A stretch of DNA of 64,000 nucleotides from Pectobacterium cacticida (lineage in GTDB: Bacteria; Pseudomonadota; Gammaproteobacteria; Enterobacterales; Enterobacteriaceae). The stretch covers positions 1,612,001-1,676,000 of the forward strand of contig NZ_CP133656.1 of NCBI RefSeq assembly GCF_036885195.1. The letters are read 5' to 3'. A program made the translations under genes and the position numbers. Below the pieces are notes generated by a model, which searched no databases, was not told where the DNA came from, and saw nothing but the letters and a program-made list of their open reading frames with translations. Positions 53,702 to 61,920 of the stretch are shown here, one piece after another (the stretch's first letter is position 1; each line of letters opens with the position of its first letter).

Positions 53702-55331
53702 CCATGCTGTTGCGAAGGTAGAAACGATCAAACGCTGGTCGCCAGTCTGGATTGTACCCATTGTTACGGTGCTGATCGGCGCCTGGATACTGTTTTACCA
53801 TTTTAGCCATCAAGGGCCGCAAATTACGCTGATTACCAGCAACGCTGAAAGTATTGAGGCGGGAAAGACCGCGATCAAGAGCCGTAGCGTTGATGTCGGT
53901 GTCGTCGAGAGTGTCGTGCTCAGTGACGACCTCCATCAGGTGGAAATCAAGGCTCGCCTGCATGACGGTATGGAGAAACTCCTAAAGCAGGACACCGCCT
54001 TCTGGGTGGTAAAACCGCAGATCGGTCGGGAAGGGGTTTCTGGCCTGGGGACACTACTTTCAGGTGCTTATATCGAGCTGCAACCCGGCGTTCATAATGG
54101 AGAGCAGCGTGAATTTAGGCTATTGGACGCGCCGCCGCTGGCCTCGCCGGATGCGAAGGGCATTAGAGTCATACTCGATAGCGAGCAATCCGGGCAGTTG
54201 AATGCAGGTGATCCTGTTCTGTTTCGTGGCTATCGTGTGGGGTCGGTGGAAACCAGCGAATTCGATCCAAAAGCGCGCAGGATGCGCTATCAATTGTTTA
54301 TCTCCGCCCCTTATGACGGTTTGGTCACGACGAACGTCCGTTTCTGGAAGGAAAGCGGGGTGTCGTTTGAAATGTCGGCGCAGGGAATGCGCGTCGAAAT
54401 GGGGTCGTTAGCCACGTTATTCAGCGGTGGTGTCAGCTTCGATGTGCCAACAGGTTGGGATTTGGGCGAAGCGGCCAAGACAATGGCGCAGTATAGACTT
54501 TTTGATAGTCAGCGCAGCATCCAGGATTCGTTGTATACGGAGTATAAAGAGTATTTGTTATTCTTCAGCGAATCAATTCGGGGTTTACAGGCCGGAGCAC
54601 CCGTTGAATTCAGGGGTATTCGGTTGGGGACGGTGGCTGAAGCGCCATTCTTCCCGAAAAATATGAAGCAGGATCTGGCCAATGATTACCGTATTCCGGT
54701 GCTGATTCGTATTGAACCCGATAGGTTCGAAAAGAAAATAGGTGGGTCATTTGACTTTGAACGTTATCTCGTTCAGGCCCAATCACTGGGGCTGCGTGCC
54801 TCAATGAAAACGGCGAATATCCTGACGGGCGCGCTTTATATCGATCTCGATTTTTATCCTAAAGAGAAAGTAGATAAAAAGCTCTATGTTCTTGATGGTT
54901 ATCCTGTTCTCCCCACGATTGACGGCGGTCTGTCACAGATTCAGCAGAAGCTCATGGCGGTGCTGGATAAGGTCAATAATCTGCCGTTGAATCCGCTGCT
55001 TAATGCCACAACGAAGACGCTGACGGAAAGTCAGGCGACGTTGCGCGAAATGCAAAAAACGTTGGCAACGCTCAATAAATTGACATCCAGCAAAGCGATG
55101 CAGGATTTGCCGGCAGATATGCAAAAAACGCTGCTTGAACTGAATCGCAGTATGAAAGGTTTCCAGCCGGGTTCACCCGCCTATAATAAAATGGTGGCGG
55201 ATATGCAGCGGTTGGATCAGGTTTTACGGGAGTTACAGCCTGTGCTACGAACCCTGAATGAGAAAAGTAATGCCTTGGTTTTCGAAGCCTCAGGGAATCC
55301 GGATCCTCAACCCAAGAGGGCAAAACAATGA
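53688..55331 (+). CDS. pqiB: Intermembrane transport protein PqiB (MCE tunnel)
   Basis: A periplasm-spanning MCE protein whose hexamers form a lipid tunnel between the membranes. It has 547 residues when started at the TTG at 53688, which has AAGGAG 7 bp upstream and gives the family N-terminus ahead of KRWSPVWIVPIVTVLIGAWI. An ATG start at 53631 would put 19 extra residues inside pqiA. One membrane helix (about 19-38) is followed by three MCE domains and a long C-terminal helix region ending NALVFEASGNPDPQPKRAKQ. It overlaps pqiA by 14 bp. Confidence 0.94.
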   Translation: MANDNHAVAKVETIKRWSPVWIVPIVTVLIGAWILFYHFSHQGPQITLITSNAESIEAGKTAIKSRSVDVGVVESVVLSDDLHQVEIKARLHDGMEKLLKQDTAFWVVKPQIGREGVSGLGTLLSGAYIELQPGVHNGEQREFRLLDAPPLASPDAKGIRVILDSEQSGQLNAGDPVLFRGYRVGSVETSEFDPKARRMRYQLFISAPYDGLVTTNVRFWKESGVSFEMSAQGMRVEMGSLATLFSGGVSFDVPTGWDLGEAAKTMAQYRLFDSQRSIQDSLYTEYKEYLLFFSESIRGLQAGAPVEFRGIRLGTVAEAPFFPKNMKQDLANDYRIPVLIRIEPDRFEKKIGGSFDFERYLVQAQSLGLRASMKTANILTGALYIDLDFYPKEKVDKKLYVLDGYPVLPTIDGGLSQIQQKLMAVLDKVNNLPLNPLLNATTKTLTESQATLREMQKTLATLNKLTSSKAMQDLPADMQKTLLELNRSMKGFQPGSPAYNKMVADMQRLDQVLRELQPVLRTLNEKSNALVFEASGNPDPQPKRAKQ

Positions 55332-55894
55332 CAAAAGCATGGATACTGGTTCTGGCCTTGGTATTGAGCGCCTGTAGCAGTAGCACTACGCAGAAAACCT
55401 ATTACCAACTTCCAACAGACGTGGACGTTAGCGTGGCGCATTCTGCGCCAAACCAGGCGCGTTCGTTATGGGTGGAACATATCAGCGTGGCGGATTATCT
55501 TAGTAATGCAGGATTGGTCTACCAAACTAATGATGTGCAGTATGTGATTGCCAGTAACAACCTATGGGCGAGCGCGTTGGATCAACAATTGCAACAGACG
55601 TTGGTAACCCGTCTTGGGAACCAACTTCCTGGTTGGCTGGTAACCGCGCAGCCGCAGGGGCGCGATCAGGCCACATTGAGTGTGGTCGTTACCGGTTTTC
55701 ATGGCCGTTATGATGGCTATGCTATCGTGCGTGGCGAATGGGTGATGAGCTATCAGGGGAATGTCGTTAAACGCGCTTTTAACGTGGCGTTACCACAGAA
55801 AGACGATGGCTATGATGCGCTGGTAAAAGCGTTGGCGCAGGGGTGGCAACACGTCTCTCAGTCGATCGCACAGCAGATCTTGTTGCTGAAATAA
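55328..55894 (+). CDS. pqiC: Outer membrane lipoprotein PqiC (YmbA)
   Basis: An outer membrane lipoprotein of 188 residues that docks the PqiB tunnel. The signal peptide ends VLSAC with the lipidated cysteine at 16, followed by a serine/threonine stretch. The ABC-type transport auxiliary domain begins at about TYYQLP. The ATG overlaps the pqiB stop by 4 bp. It is the last gene of pqiABC. Confidence 0.93.
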   Translation: MTKAWILVLALVLSACSSSTTQKTYYQLPTDVDVSVAHSAPNQARSLWVEHISVADYLSNAGLVYQTNDVQYVIASNNLWASALDQQLQQTLVTRLGNQLPGWLVTAQPQGRDQATLSVVVTGFHGRYDGYAIVRGEWVMSYQGNVVKRAFNVALPQKDDGYDALVKALAQGWQHVSQSIAQQILLLK

Positions 55895-55914
55895 TCGTTT
55901 TATCACCCAGTCCT

Positions 55915-56005
55915 CACCCGTTTACGCTAAAACGGGTGGCGGAATACCGCTTACTGACACGTCAAATTCCTAAATTGGTAATACGATAACCGTGTTACCA
56001 ATTTA
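55915..56005 (+). other. Two stem-loops between pqiC and rmf
   Basis: CACCCGTTT at 55915-55923 pairs with AAACGGGTG at 55930-55938. A second, 15-bp stem runs from 55971-55985 to 55991-56005 around ATAAC, built on AAATTGGTAA and TTACCAATTT, with one wobble pair. Neither has a T tract. They may end or protect the pqi transcript. Nothing else is recognisable in this 309-bp gap apart from the presumed rmf promoter area. Confidence 0.5.
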
Positions 56006-56203
56006 TCATTCCCTTGTTTTTCAAACAATTATGCCTTTTTGAGCTTTAGGTTGAAAAAATATCGATGATGGATCACAAATATGACTCTGGCGTGAGTCTT
56101 GTGCCTTGACCTTCGTTGACAGAATAGGTATTGATAGCCTGTGATTGCTTATAAAGTAATCATTGTTTCCTTTCCACCAGACAAATAATGAGGGAAATAA
56201 GGC

Positions 56204-56371
56204 ATGAAAAGACAGAAACGCGATCGCCTGGAACGGGCGCATTCTCGGGGTTATCAAGCGGGTATTGTCGGTAGACCGAAAGAATTCTGCCCTTATCAGT
56301 CAATCAATGCTCGGTCTCACTGGTTGGGAGGCTGGCGCAAAGCCATGGAGGATAGGGCGGTAATTGCTTAG
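56204..56371 (+). CDS. rmf: Ribosome modulation factor
   Basis: A 55-residue basic protein that binds 70S ribosomes in stationary phase and pairs them into inactive 100S dimers. The sequence MKRQKRDRLERAHSRGYQAG and the core CPYQSINARSHWLGGWR match E. coli RMF in length and almost in every position. AGGGAAATAAGG precedes the ATG, and a terminator follows. In E. coli fabA follows on the other strand; here mobile-element debris follows. Confidence 0.97.
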   Translation: MKRQKRDRLERAHSRGYQAGIVGRPKEFCPYQSINARSHWLGGWRKAMEDRAVIA

Positions 56372-56394
56372 TATGCCTTGTCACGAAAAGGGAC

Positions 56395-56418
56395 GCCTCC
56401 GCTTTTGCGGAGGCTTTA
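56395..56418 (+). terminator. Rho-independent terminator of rmf
   Basis: GCCTCCGC at 56395-56402 and GCGGAGGC at 56407-56414 enclose TTTT, followed by TTTAT. It is 24 bp past the stop. The T tract is short but the stem is strong. Confidence 0.8.
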
Positions 56419-56473
56419 TGTTACGGCTCATCCCCGCTTCTATTGTGGCATACGCTGCCGCGGTCAATAGATT

Positions 56474-57012
56474 AAAGAGCAGATCGCTGAAATGGCCTTC
56501 AATGGTGCCGGGGTTCGCGATACCGCCAGAACACTGAAAATTGGCATCAACACCGTCATCTGGGCTTTAAAAAACTCGCGCCAAAGCGAATAACGTCTTC
56601 GCCTGTTGCCCATGCTGAGGTGGCGCTTATCTGCGAACTTGATGAGCGATGGAGTTTCGTTGGCAGTAAAGCCCGGCAGCACTGGCTCTGGTACGCGTAA
56701 AACACCAAAACTGGCGGTGTACGGGCCTACACGTTTGGTCCCCGAACCGATGAAACCTGCCGGGAGTTGCTGGCACGGTTTACACCATTCAACATCGGCA
56801 TGATCACCCGCGACTGGGGCAGCTATGGACGGGAGGTGCCGAAGGATAAGCATCTGACCGATAAAATATTCACCCAACGTATTGAGCGTAATAGCCTGAC
56901 GCTCCGCACCCGCATTAAGCGGTTGGCTCGTAAAACAATCTGCTTCTCACGCTCAGTTGAGCTTCATGAAAAAGTGATCGGAACGTTTATCGAAAATTAC
57001 ATGTTCTACTAA
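56474..57012 (+). pseudogene. IS1 transposase InsA/InsB remnant
   Basis: The last 39 codons of insA (56474-56593) read KEQIAEMAFNGAGVRDTART then LKIGINTVIWALKNSRQSE. The insB part runs to a TAA at 57010-57012 and reads VPKDKHLTDKIFTQRIERNS then ends ENYMFY. The insB frame has an in-frame TAA at 56698-56700, where LWYAYNTKTGG is expected, and one residue is missing in GMITRDWGSYG. It is not functional. Confidence 0.88.
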
Positions 57013-57026
57013 TTGGATGCATTACC
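56474..57026 (+). mobile_element. IS1-family remnant, 5'-truncated
   Basis: The IS begins abruptly inside insA; the left end (GGTAATGACTCC) is missing. The right end AATTGGATGCATTACC (57011-57026) is a degenerate copy of the IS1 right repeat. The element cannot move by itself. It lies immediately after the rmf terminator, at the point where the conserved gene order ends. Confidence 0.85.
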
Positions 57027-57109
57027 GAATTAGGGGTGCTAATGCGATAAATAATGAATACGTTTTCTACCTTGATAAGGTGAGTACGATTACAATAAGA
57101 TAAAAATAA

Positions 57110-57382
57110 TTAACGTTGAGATGCTAGAAAGTAGTTAATATCCATAGCGACTTTCCTTAACTCCGCAAAATAGTCACTTTTGTTATCATGTACTCTTAAA
57201 CATTCTTCTGTTTTATCTCTAATATAGGCCATTTCACACTCCCCCAGGGTGGCATCACAAACCAATTCAAGAAAGACTCTCATTGTATGGCATTCAACAA
57301 ATCCATAACGACTAAAAACATCACTCAGTGTTTGGCGTGTTAAATAAGAGTTGTTTTTTATGGTTGGAGAACAATGCAGCAT
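57110..57382 (-). CDS. Orphan 90-residue protein of unknown function
   Basis: I do not recognise this protein. It has 90 residues starting MLHCSPTIKNNSYLTRQTLS. There is no signal peptide or membrane segment. It looks helical, with four cysteines (4, 31, 42, 49, 61 region) and an acidic-basic middle (GECEMAYIRDKTEECLRVHD). AGAGG lies 9 bp before the ATG on the minus strand, which supports translation. It stands alone in AT-rich DNA between the IS1 remnant and the group II intron, which suggests horizontal origin. Size and context would suit a small regulator, but nothing proves this. Confidence 0.6.
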   Translation of the reverse strand: MLHCSPTIKNNSYLTRQTLSDVFSRYGFVECHTMRVFLELVCDATLGECEMAYIRDKTEECLRVHDNKSDYFAELRKVAMDINYFLASQR

Positions 57383-57678
57383 AATAACAAACCTCTAATA
57401 ATAAAGTTAGGCATTGCGTATTAATCGTTAACAAAGAGAGGATGGGGACATAATATGGGAAAATGCCCATTACTACGATAGAACTAATCAGAAAAAATGA
57501 TGGTGGCTATCTCCTCATATGGATGTCATCAATATATAGGAAAATTTCTGGAAGTGAACTGTTTGGACTATTTAATTCTTGAAATTTAGTTTTCGTACTT
57601 GTCAGATGTAAAGGTTAAATAGCTGTGTGCATAATTAATGTCTATAAGCAAAGTTTCGACCCTGTAAATAATTCTGTG
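57383..57678. other. AT-rich gap before the group II intron, no gene; ends in a likely IS256-type terminus
   Basis: No ORF with coding features is seen. The last 18 bases (57661-57678, CCTGTAAATAATTCTGTG) are the intron's 5' exon. Spliced to the 3' exon they read AATTCTGTGTAAC, close to AATTCTGTGTCAC at the nearby IS256-type end (59877-59889). Confidence 0.5.
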
Positions 57679-58289
57679 GTGCGACACGAGGCTGTTCCTG
57701 TGATTGTTTCAGCCAGTATGTAGTAATTAAGTGCAAAGAAACCTGCTGTCTCACCAGCAGTTCCCTACCCGACTGTGCGTTGAGAGTAATTTCAGGGTGC
57801 AAAGCGTCGGGGACAACGTAGCCACGGATTATCCGTAAGAGCGAATCGTGAGGTTCAATCTGAAACTGCCAGCCGCAGGTGGTGAAGGCGCAAGGCGCAA
57901 GGGATAAGGGTATGGTCAGCATAAGCAAACCCCGATAAGCATCGTAATACTTAAGGAGCCAAAGCGGCTGTCAGGCTTCAGCCAAAAGGCACGCGATCAG
58001 GTATGTCCTCTCACAGATGGGGCATCGTGAGCGTTATATCGCCGGTGTTAACGGGGGACCTAACCCCTTGAGTTACAGGAACGGAACGTGGTAACCCCGT
58101 ACAACTCCGTCAGGTAGTGAGTTCATGAGGACAAGCCATGGTTGTGCGGGAATGGGACGCCGGAAGAAGCGAATGATCGGTTGTAATGGCTGATATACGG
58201 TTTTTTTTACCGACCTGAAAAGGAGCTGACGTCCAGTGGGTCTTCTCTGGCGAGAAAGTCTGGAATATCGACGTTATGAGGGAACGCAA

Positions 58290-59756
58290 ATGACGCAGGC
58301 CACAAGCCAGTGCGGTGCGCCTTCAGCATCATCTCTGTGGTCATCGATCGACTGGCGACAGGTCGAAGATAATGTATTTCGATTTCAGATGCGTATCGCC
58401 AAGGCAACCAAAGCACAACGCTGGAATAAAGTGCGTGTGCTCCAGCGACTTCTTACCCGATCCCATCAGGCGAAGCTGCTGGCTGTAAGGCGCGTGACGT
58501 CTAACCGGGGACGTAACACGTCGGGCATCGACGGAACGCGATGGATAAACCCGCAACAAAAGTGGCAGGCCGCTCTGGCATTGTCCTGTCGGGGTTATCA
58601 GGCTCAGCCTCTAAGACGTATCCATATTCCCAAAAAGAACGGCAAAACAAGGCCGTTGGGGATCCCTACTATGCACGATCGCGCCATGCAGGCACTCTTT
58701 CTGTTAGCAACAGAGCCCGTGGCGGAAAGCACAGCCGATCACCATTCGTATGGTTTTCGACCAAAACGCTCAGCCGCAGACGCAATAGAGCGGTGTTTTG
58801 TTGTGCTGGTACAAAGATCATCAGCACAATGGATCCTCGAAGGGGATATTAAAGGCTGCTTTGATAACATCAGCCACGACTGGATGTTAAGGCATCTTCG
58901 CATCGAGCGTAAGATACTTGCGCAATGGCTGAAGGCAGGCTTTGTCGAGAAAGGACAGCTTTTCTCCACCGTAGCAGGAACGCCACAGGGTGGCATCATC
59001 TCCCCCTGTCTGGCTAATGGTGTATTGGACGGTATGGAATTGATGCTGAAAAGCATCACAAAACCCACAGACAAAGTGCACCTGGTCAGGTACGCCGATG
59101 ATTTTGTGATAACCGGTAGCTCGAAAGAGCAACTGGAAAACATCATCAAACCGGCGGTAACAGGCTTCCTCAGGGAAAGAGGGCTGACGCTATCTGAAGA
59201 GAAAACGGCGATCGTATCGATCACTCAGGGATTCGATTTTCTGGGGTTTAATGTACGCAAGTACGGCAGTAAATTGTTGATTAAACCTGCGAAAAGCAGT
59301 ATCAAATCCTTCCTTGATGTTATCAGAAAAGAGATCAGAGCAGGCATTGCGCTACCTACAGCTTCGTTAATAGGCTTGCTCAACCGTAAAATAACAGGCT
59401 GGGTAAACTATTATCATCATGTGGTGGCAAAAGCGGTCTTCAGTAAAATCGACACCGCCATCTTTTGGGCTCTTTATCGCATGATAAGGCGAAAACATAG
59501 CAGGAAATCAAAGGGCTGGCTTTACCGAAAGTATTACGGTAACAGAGGGATGCGTCGCTGGATATTTCACTCGGTCTATCAGGTGAAGAGTGGCGAAAGC
59601 AGGATAATTAGCCTGAAACAAGCCTCAGCAACGCCAGTACGACGTCACCGACAAATCCGTTCAGCCGCCAATCCCTACGATGTGGAATACCTTGATTACT
59701 TTAAAGAGCGAATGCGGAAATATCCTCCACAGCAGGAGGTTGCCGGGTCAGAGTAA
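58290..59756 (+). CDS. ltrA: Group II intron reverse transcriptase/maturase
   Basis: A 488-residue intron-encoded protein needed for splicing (maturase) and for copying the intron into DNA. The ATG at 58290 begins MTQATSQCGAPSASSLW; an in-frame start at 58236 is further from the family pattern. RT blocks run from about 60 to 330: RRIHIPKKNGKTRPLGIPTM, YGFRPKRSAADAI, GDIKGCFDNISH, GTPQGGIISPCLAN and the catalytic LVRYADDFVI. Domain X (maturase) follows with LLNRKITGWVNYYHH. It ends soon after SAANPYDVEYLDYF; no HNH endonuclease (CxxC, HH) is seen, unlike many relatives. Confidence 0.93.
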   Translation: MTQATSQCGAPSASSLWSSIDWRQVEDNVFRFQMRIAKATKAQRWNKVRVLQRLLTRSHQAKLLAVRRVTSNRGRNTSGIDGTRWINPQQKWQAALALSCRGYQAQPLRRIHIPKKNGKTRPLGIPTMHDRAMQALFLLATEPVAESTADHHSYGFRPKRSAADAIERCFVVLVQRSSAQWILEGDIKGCFDNISHDWMLRHLRIERKILAQWLKAGFVEKGQLFSTVAGTPQGGIISPCLANGVLDGMELMLKSITKPTDKVHLVRYADDFVITGSSKEQLENIIKPAVTGFLRERGLTLSEEKTAIVSITQGFDFLGFNVRKYGSKLLIKPAKSSIKSFLDVIRKEIRAGIALPTASLIGLLNRKITGWVNYYHHVVAKAVFSKIDTAIFWALYRMIRRKHSRKSKGWLYRKYYGNRGMRRWIFHSVYQVKSGESRIISLKQASATPVRRHRQIRSAANPYDVEYLDYFKERMRKYPPQQEVAGSE

Positions 59757-59775
59757 TCTGGCTTTATGAAGGGCT

Positions 59776-59809
59776 GAGCCGTGTGCGGGGAAACTTGCAC
59801 GCACGGTTC
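59776..59809 (+). ncRNA. Group II intron domain V
   Basis: This 34-nt hairpin begins GAGCCGTGTGCG and ends CGCACGGTTC. It has the AGC catalytic triad and a GAAA-type tip, the most conserved part of group II introns. It lies 20 bp past the reverse transcriptase stop, as usual. Confidence 0.9.
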
Positions 59810-59866
59810 TGAGGAGAGGGAGTCGCAGAAATGCGGCTCTCTTATCCGACTAACTGCCACCGTAGG

Positions 59867-60285
59867 GAGCGTTCAGAATTCTGTGTCACGGTAAAAATAT
59901 TACAGCGTAATCACGCTATTCAGCCGCCCGTCAAAATAGATGGCTAACTGCGACAATGTCAAATTCCAGTTCTGGATAGGCATTGTCCACTTCTCCTGCG
60001 CATTCAGCAGCCCCAGATAAAGCAGCTTCAACAGGCTGTTTTCATTAGGGAACGCGCCTTTGGTTTTCGTCAGTTTCCTGAACTGACGGTGCACCGACTC
60101 AATGGCATTGGTTGTGTAAATAACCTTGCGGATATCTGCGGGATAGCGGAAGTACGCCGACAGATTTTCCCCTTTCCGACGCCACGACTGGATAACCCCC
60201 GGATACTGCTGACCCCAGCGGGCTTCCAGTTCATCCAGTGCGGTTTCCGCCGCGGCTTTCGATACCACACGGTAAACCGATTTTA
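59867..60285 (-). pseudogene. IS256-family transposase, 3' remnant with one IS end
   Basis: The minus strand encodes the last 120-odd residues of an IS256-type (Mutator-like) transposase, stop at 59900. It reads LDELEARWGQQYP, IRKVIYTTNAIESVHRQFRK (with the third catalytic acid, E, in NAIES), KLTKTKGAFPNENSLLKLLY and ends FDGRLNSVITL. The N-terminal two thirds, with the other catalytic acids, are missing; homology stops near 60285. One terminal repeat, GGAGCGTTCAGAATTCTGTG, begins near 59867. The group II intron ends 16 bp away. Confidence 0.85.
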
Positions 60286-60378
60286 CCAGTATTTTTACCA
60301 GCAAAAGGGTATGGCTTCGAGTGTTTTTTAGTGGACGAGGGCGAACCTGAAGAAGGGGATAACCAATTGATAAAAAGC

Positions 60379-60410
60379 AAAAAAGCAGACGTCAGCGAAC
60401 GTCTGCTTTC
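60379..60410 (-). terminator. Rho-independent terminator of tRNA-Asn
   Basis: AAAGCAGACG at 60382-60391 pairs with CGTCTGCTTT at 60400-60409. On the minus strand it ends in a T tract (AAAAA at 60380-60384). It lies just past the 3' end of the tRNA. Confidence 0.85.
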
Positions 60411-60417
60411 TCTAAAT

Positions 60418-60493
60418 TGGCTCCTCTGACTGGACTCGAACCAGTGACATACGGATTAACAGTCCGCCGTTCTACCGACTGAACTACAGAGGA
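60418..60493 (-). tRNA. tRNA-Asn (GTT)
   Basis: A 76-nt tRNA on the minus strand including an encoded CCA (60418-60420). It opens TCCTCTGTAGTTCAGTCGG, has anticodon GTT (60458-60460) and the T-loop GGTTCGAGTCC. Its 3' end faces the IS256, intron and IS1 debris. tRNA-Asn genes are common integration sites, but no duplicate of its 3' end was found in the window. Confidence 0.97.
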
Positions 60494-60601
60494 ATCGTGT
60501 GAACGGGGCGGATGATAGCCGTCCACCTCGGCACTGTCAACGGCAAAATCCGCTTCATTGCCTGACTGTTTAGGCTATATACAGTTTGCCATCCTGATAA
60601 G

Positions 60602-61396
60602 TTAGTCCGTAGAGGCGCCGTGATCGACACAGTTTTGCCAACGCTTTAGACGGGCAAGAGGATCTTGACGATAAAATTTTTGAAAACAACGATATAAATC
60701 GGGGAACCGTTCATCGAGAAGCTCAGGCGCGCTGAAAAAATATTCCGATAATACAGCAAAGCATTCCGCTGGATCGTGCACCGCATAAGGATCTATGCTG
60801 GCAGCTTCTTCACCGACGAGATCAATCTCCTCCTGTAAGGCATCCATCGCACCATGTAATTGCCGTTCCCAGGCGGGAATATCACGCAACGGAATAAGAG
60901 GCACTCCGGTTGCCAAGCCAGTGCTGCGAATATCCAGCTTATGTGCGACTTCATGAATAACGAGGTTAAAACCCGATAGGTCGAAGGAGTCCTGCACTTC
61001 TTGCCAATTAAGAACTATCGGCCCCTGCTCCCAGCTTTGCCCAGACTGCATCATTTTTTCTTTATGTACGAGCCCATAATCATCCTGCCACTCCTCTTCG
61101 ACCATAAATGGGCCGGGATAGATAAGGACTTCATGGAACCCATCCAGCGCATCCACGCCGAGCGATAAAACCGGTAATGCAAATAATAGCGCGATACGCT
61201 GCTGCATGGTTTCCGTTAGCATCAATCCTTGCAAGGGAATCAAGCGCTTTTGTTTCAAAAACTGGGCGGCAATTACAACCAGTCGTTGTAGCTCCTCATC
61301 ACTTAGAGGGGCGAGAAGCGGCATAGAAATCGCAGCTTGCCATTGTTCAAATAATTGCACAGGAGGTTGAGTGTTTTTCCACGGCCATTTAATCAT
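60602..61396 (-). CDS. mtfA: Mlc titration factor A, zinc peptidase
   Basis: A soluble gluzincin-type peptidase that binds the glucose repressor Mlc and so raises ptsG expression. The 264-residue protein matches E. coli MtfA/YeeI when started at 61396 (MIKWPWKN); in-frame ATGs at 61417 and 61420 are alternatives. The zinc motif HEVAH is at 148-152 (NLVIHEVAHKLD), and the distal glutamate region is DPAECFAVLSEYFF near 218-231. It sits between tRNA-Asn and tRNA-Ser, as near asnT/serU in E. coli. Confidence 0.94.
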   Translation of the reverse strand: MIKWPWKNTQPPVQLFEQWQAAISMPLLAPLSDEELQRLVVIAAQFLKQKRLIPLQGLMLTETMQQRIALLFALPVLSLGVDALDGFHEVLIYPGPFMVEEEWQDDYGLVHKEKMMQSGQSWEQGPIVLNWQEVQDSFDLSGFNLVIHEVAHKLDIRSTGLATGVPLIPLRDIPAWERQLHGAMDALQEEIDLVGEEAASIDPYAVHDPAECFAVLSEYFFSAPELLDERFPDLYRCFQKFYRQDPLARLKRWQNCVDHGASTD

Positions 61397-61489
61397 TATT
61401 ATTGCTCGTTTAGTCATCACTTGGATTTAAAGGCGAGGGTTGATACTGTTAAAATGCCGCAAAAGCGGGCATCATAGCAACCGTTAAAC

Positions 61490-61579
61490 GGAGAGATGCC
61501 GGAGCGGCTGAACGGACCGGTCTCGAAAACCGGAGTAGGGGTAACTCTACCGGGGGTTCAAATCCCCCTCTCTCCGCCA
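61490..61579 (+). tRNA. tRNA-Ser (CGA)
   Basis: A 90-nt class II tRNA with encoded CCA (61577-61579). It starts GGAGAGATGCCGGAGCGGCT, has anticodon CGA within GGTCTCGAAAACC, a long variable arm (AGTAGGGGTAACTCTACC) and the T-loop GGTTCAAATCC. It corresponds to serU of E. coli. Confidence 0.97.
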
Positions 61580-61836
61580 ACCATTCAATAAAATCAACAT
61601 CTTACACGACGATTTTGATTTTGTAATGCATACATCCCCAGCATTAAAATTGGTTTCTTTCACCCAATTTTCTTGCTTTTAACGCTGCCATTTTTATCAT
61701 GTTGCTTCTTGCTGGGCATCCACTTTTACCCCCTCTAGCTCACACTCTCAAAACAAATTATCTTTAGGCCTTTGCTGGCACGCGAAAATCGCTCTGGCTG
61801 GTGGATTCACATATTTGTTTGGGAAACGGGAAGTAG

Positions 61837-61920
61837 ATGAAAGCAAGTGAAGAGATGAAAGCGGTAAAACAGTGGTTCAAGCTGAGTAACTATGATGTTT
61901 TACAGGAGCTAACCATTAGC
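61837..61920 (+). pseudogene. 5' fragment of an unidentified gene, cut by the IS481-like element
   Basis: An ATG at 61837 behind GGGAAG opens 28 codons, MKASEEMKAVKQWFKLSNYD then VLQELTIS. It runs straight into the left end of the IS-like element at 61921 and stops inside it at 61968. The sequence has coding character and the usual look of an N-terminus. I cannot assign a family. No continuation is seen right of the element. Confidence 0.5.

Larger units (their letters stand above)
57679..59850 (+). mobile_element. Group II intron with reverse transcriptase
   Basis: A retroelement of about 2.17 kb. The 5' end GTGCGAC at 57679 fits the group II consensus GUGYG. Domains I-IV follow, with the reverse transcriptase read from 58290 in domain IV. 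Domain V lies at 59776-59809 and domain VI ends in CTTATCCGAC at 59850. The 5' part (57679-58290) shows many short inverted repeats expected of domain I. All landmarks are present and the ORF is intact, so the intron may still splice and move. The exact 3' end is inferred. Confidence 0.88.

Noticed and set aside
57635..57928. 97-codon minus-strand frame
   Set aside because: It lies over the 5' domain of the group II intron, whose structured RNA explains the sequence.
60300..60500. Attachment-site duplicate of tRNA-Asn
   Set aside because: I looked for a second copy of the tRNA 3' end (TGGCTCCTCTGAC) in the accessory zone and found none.
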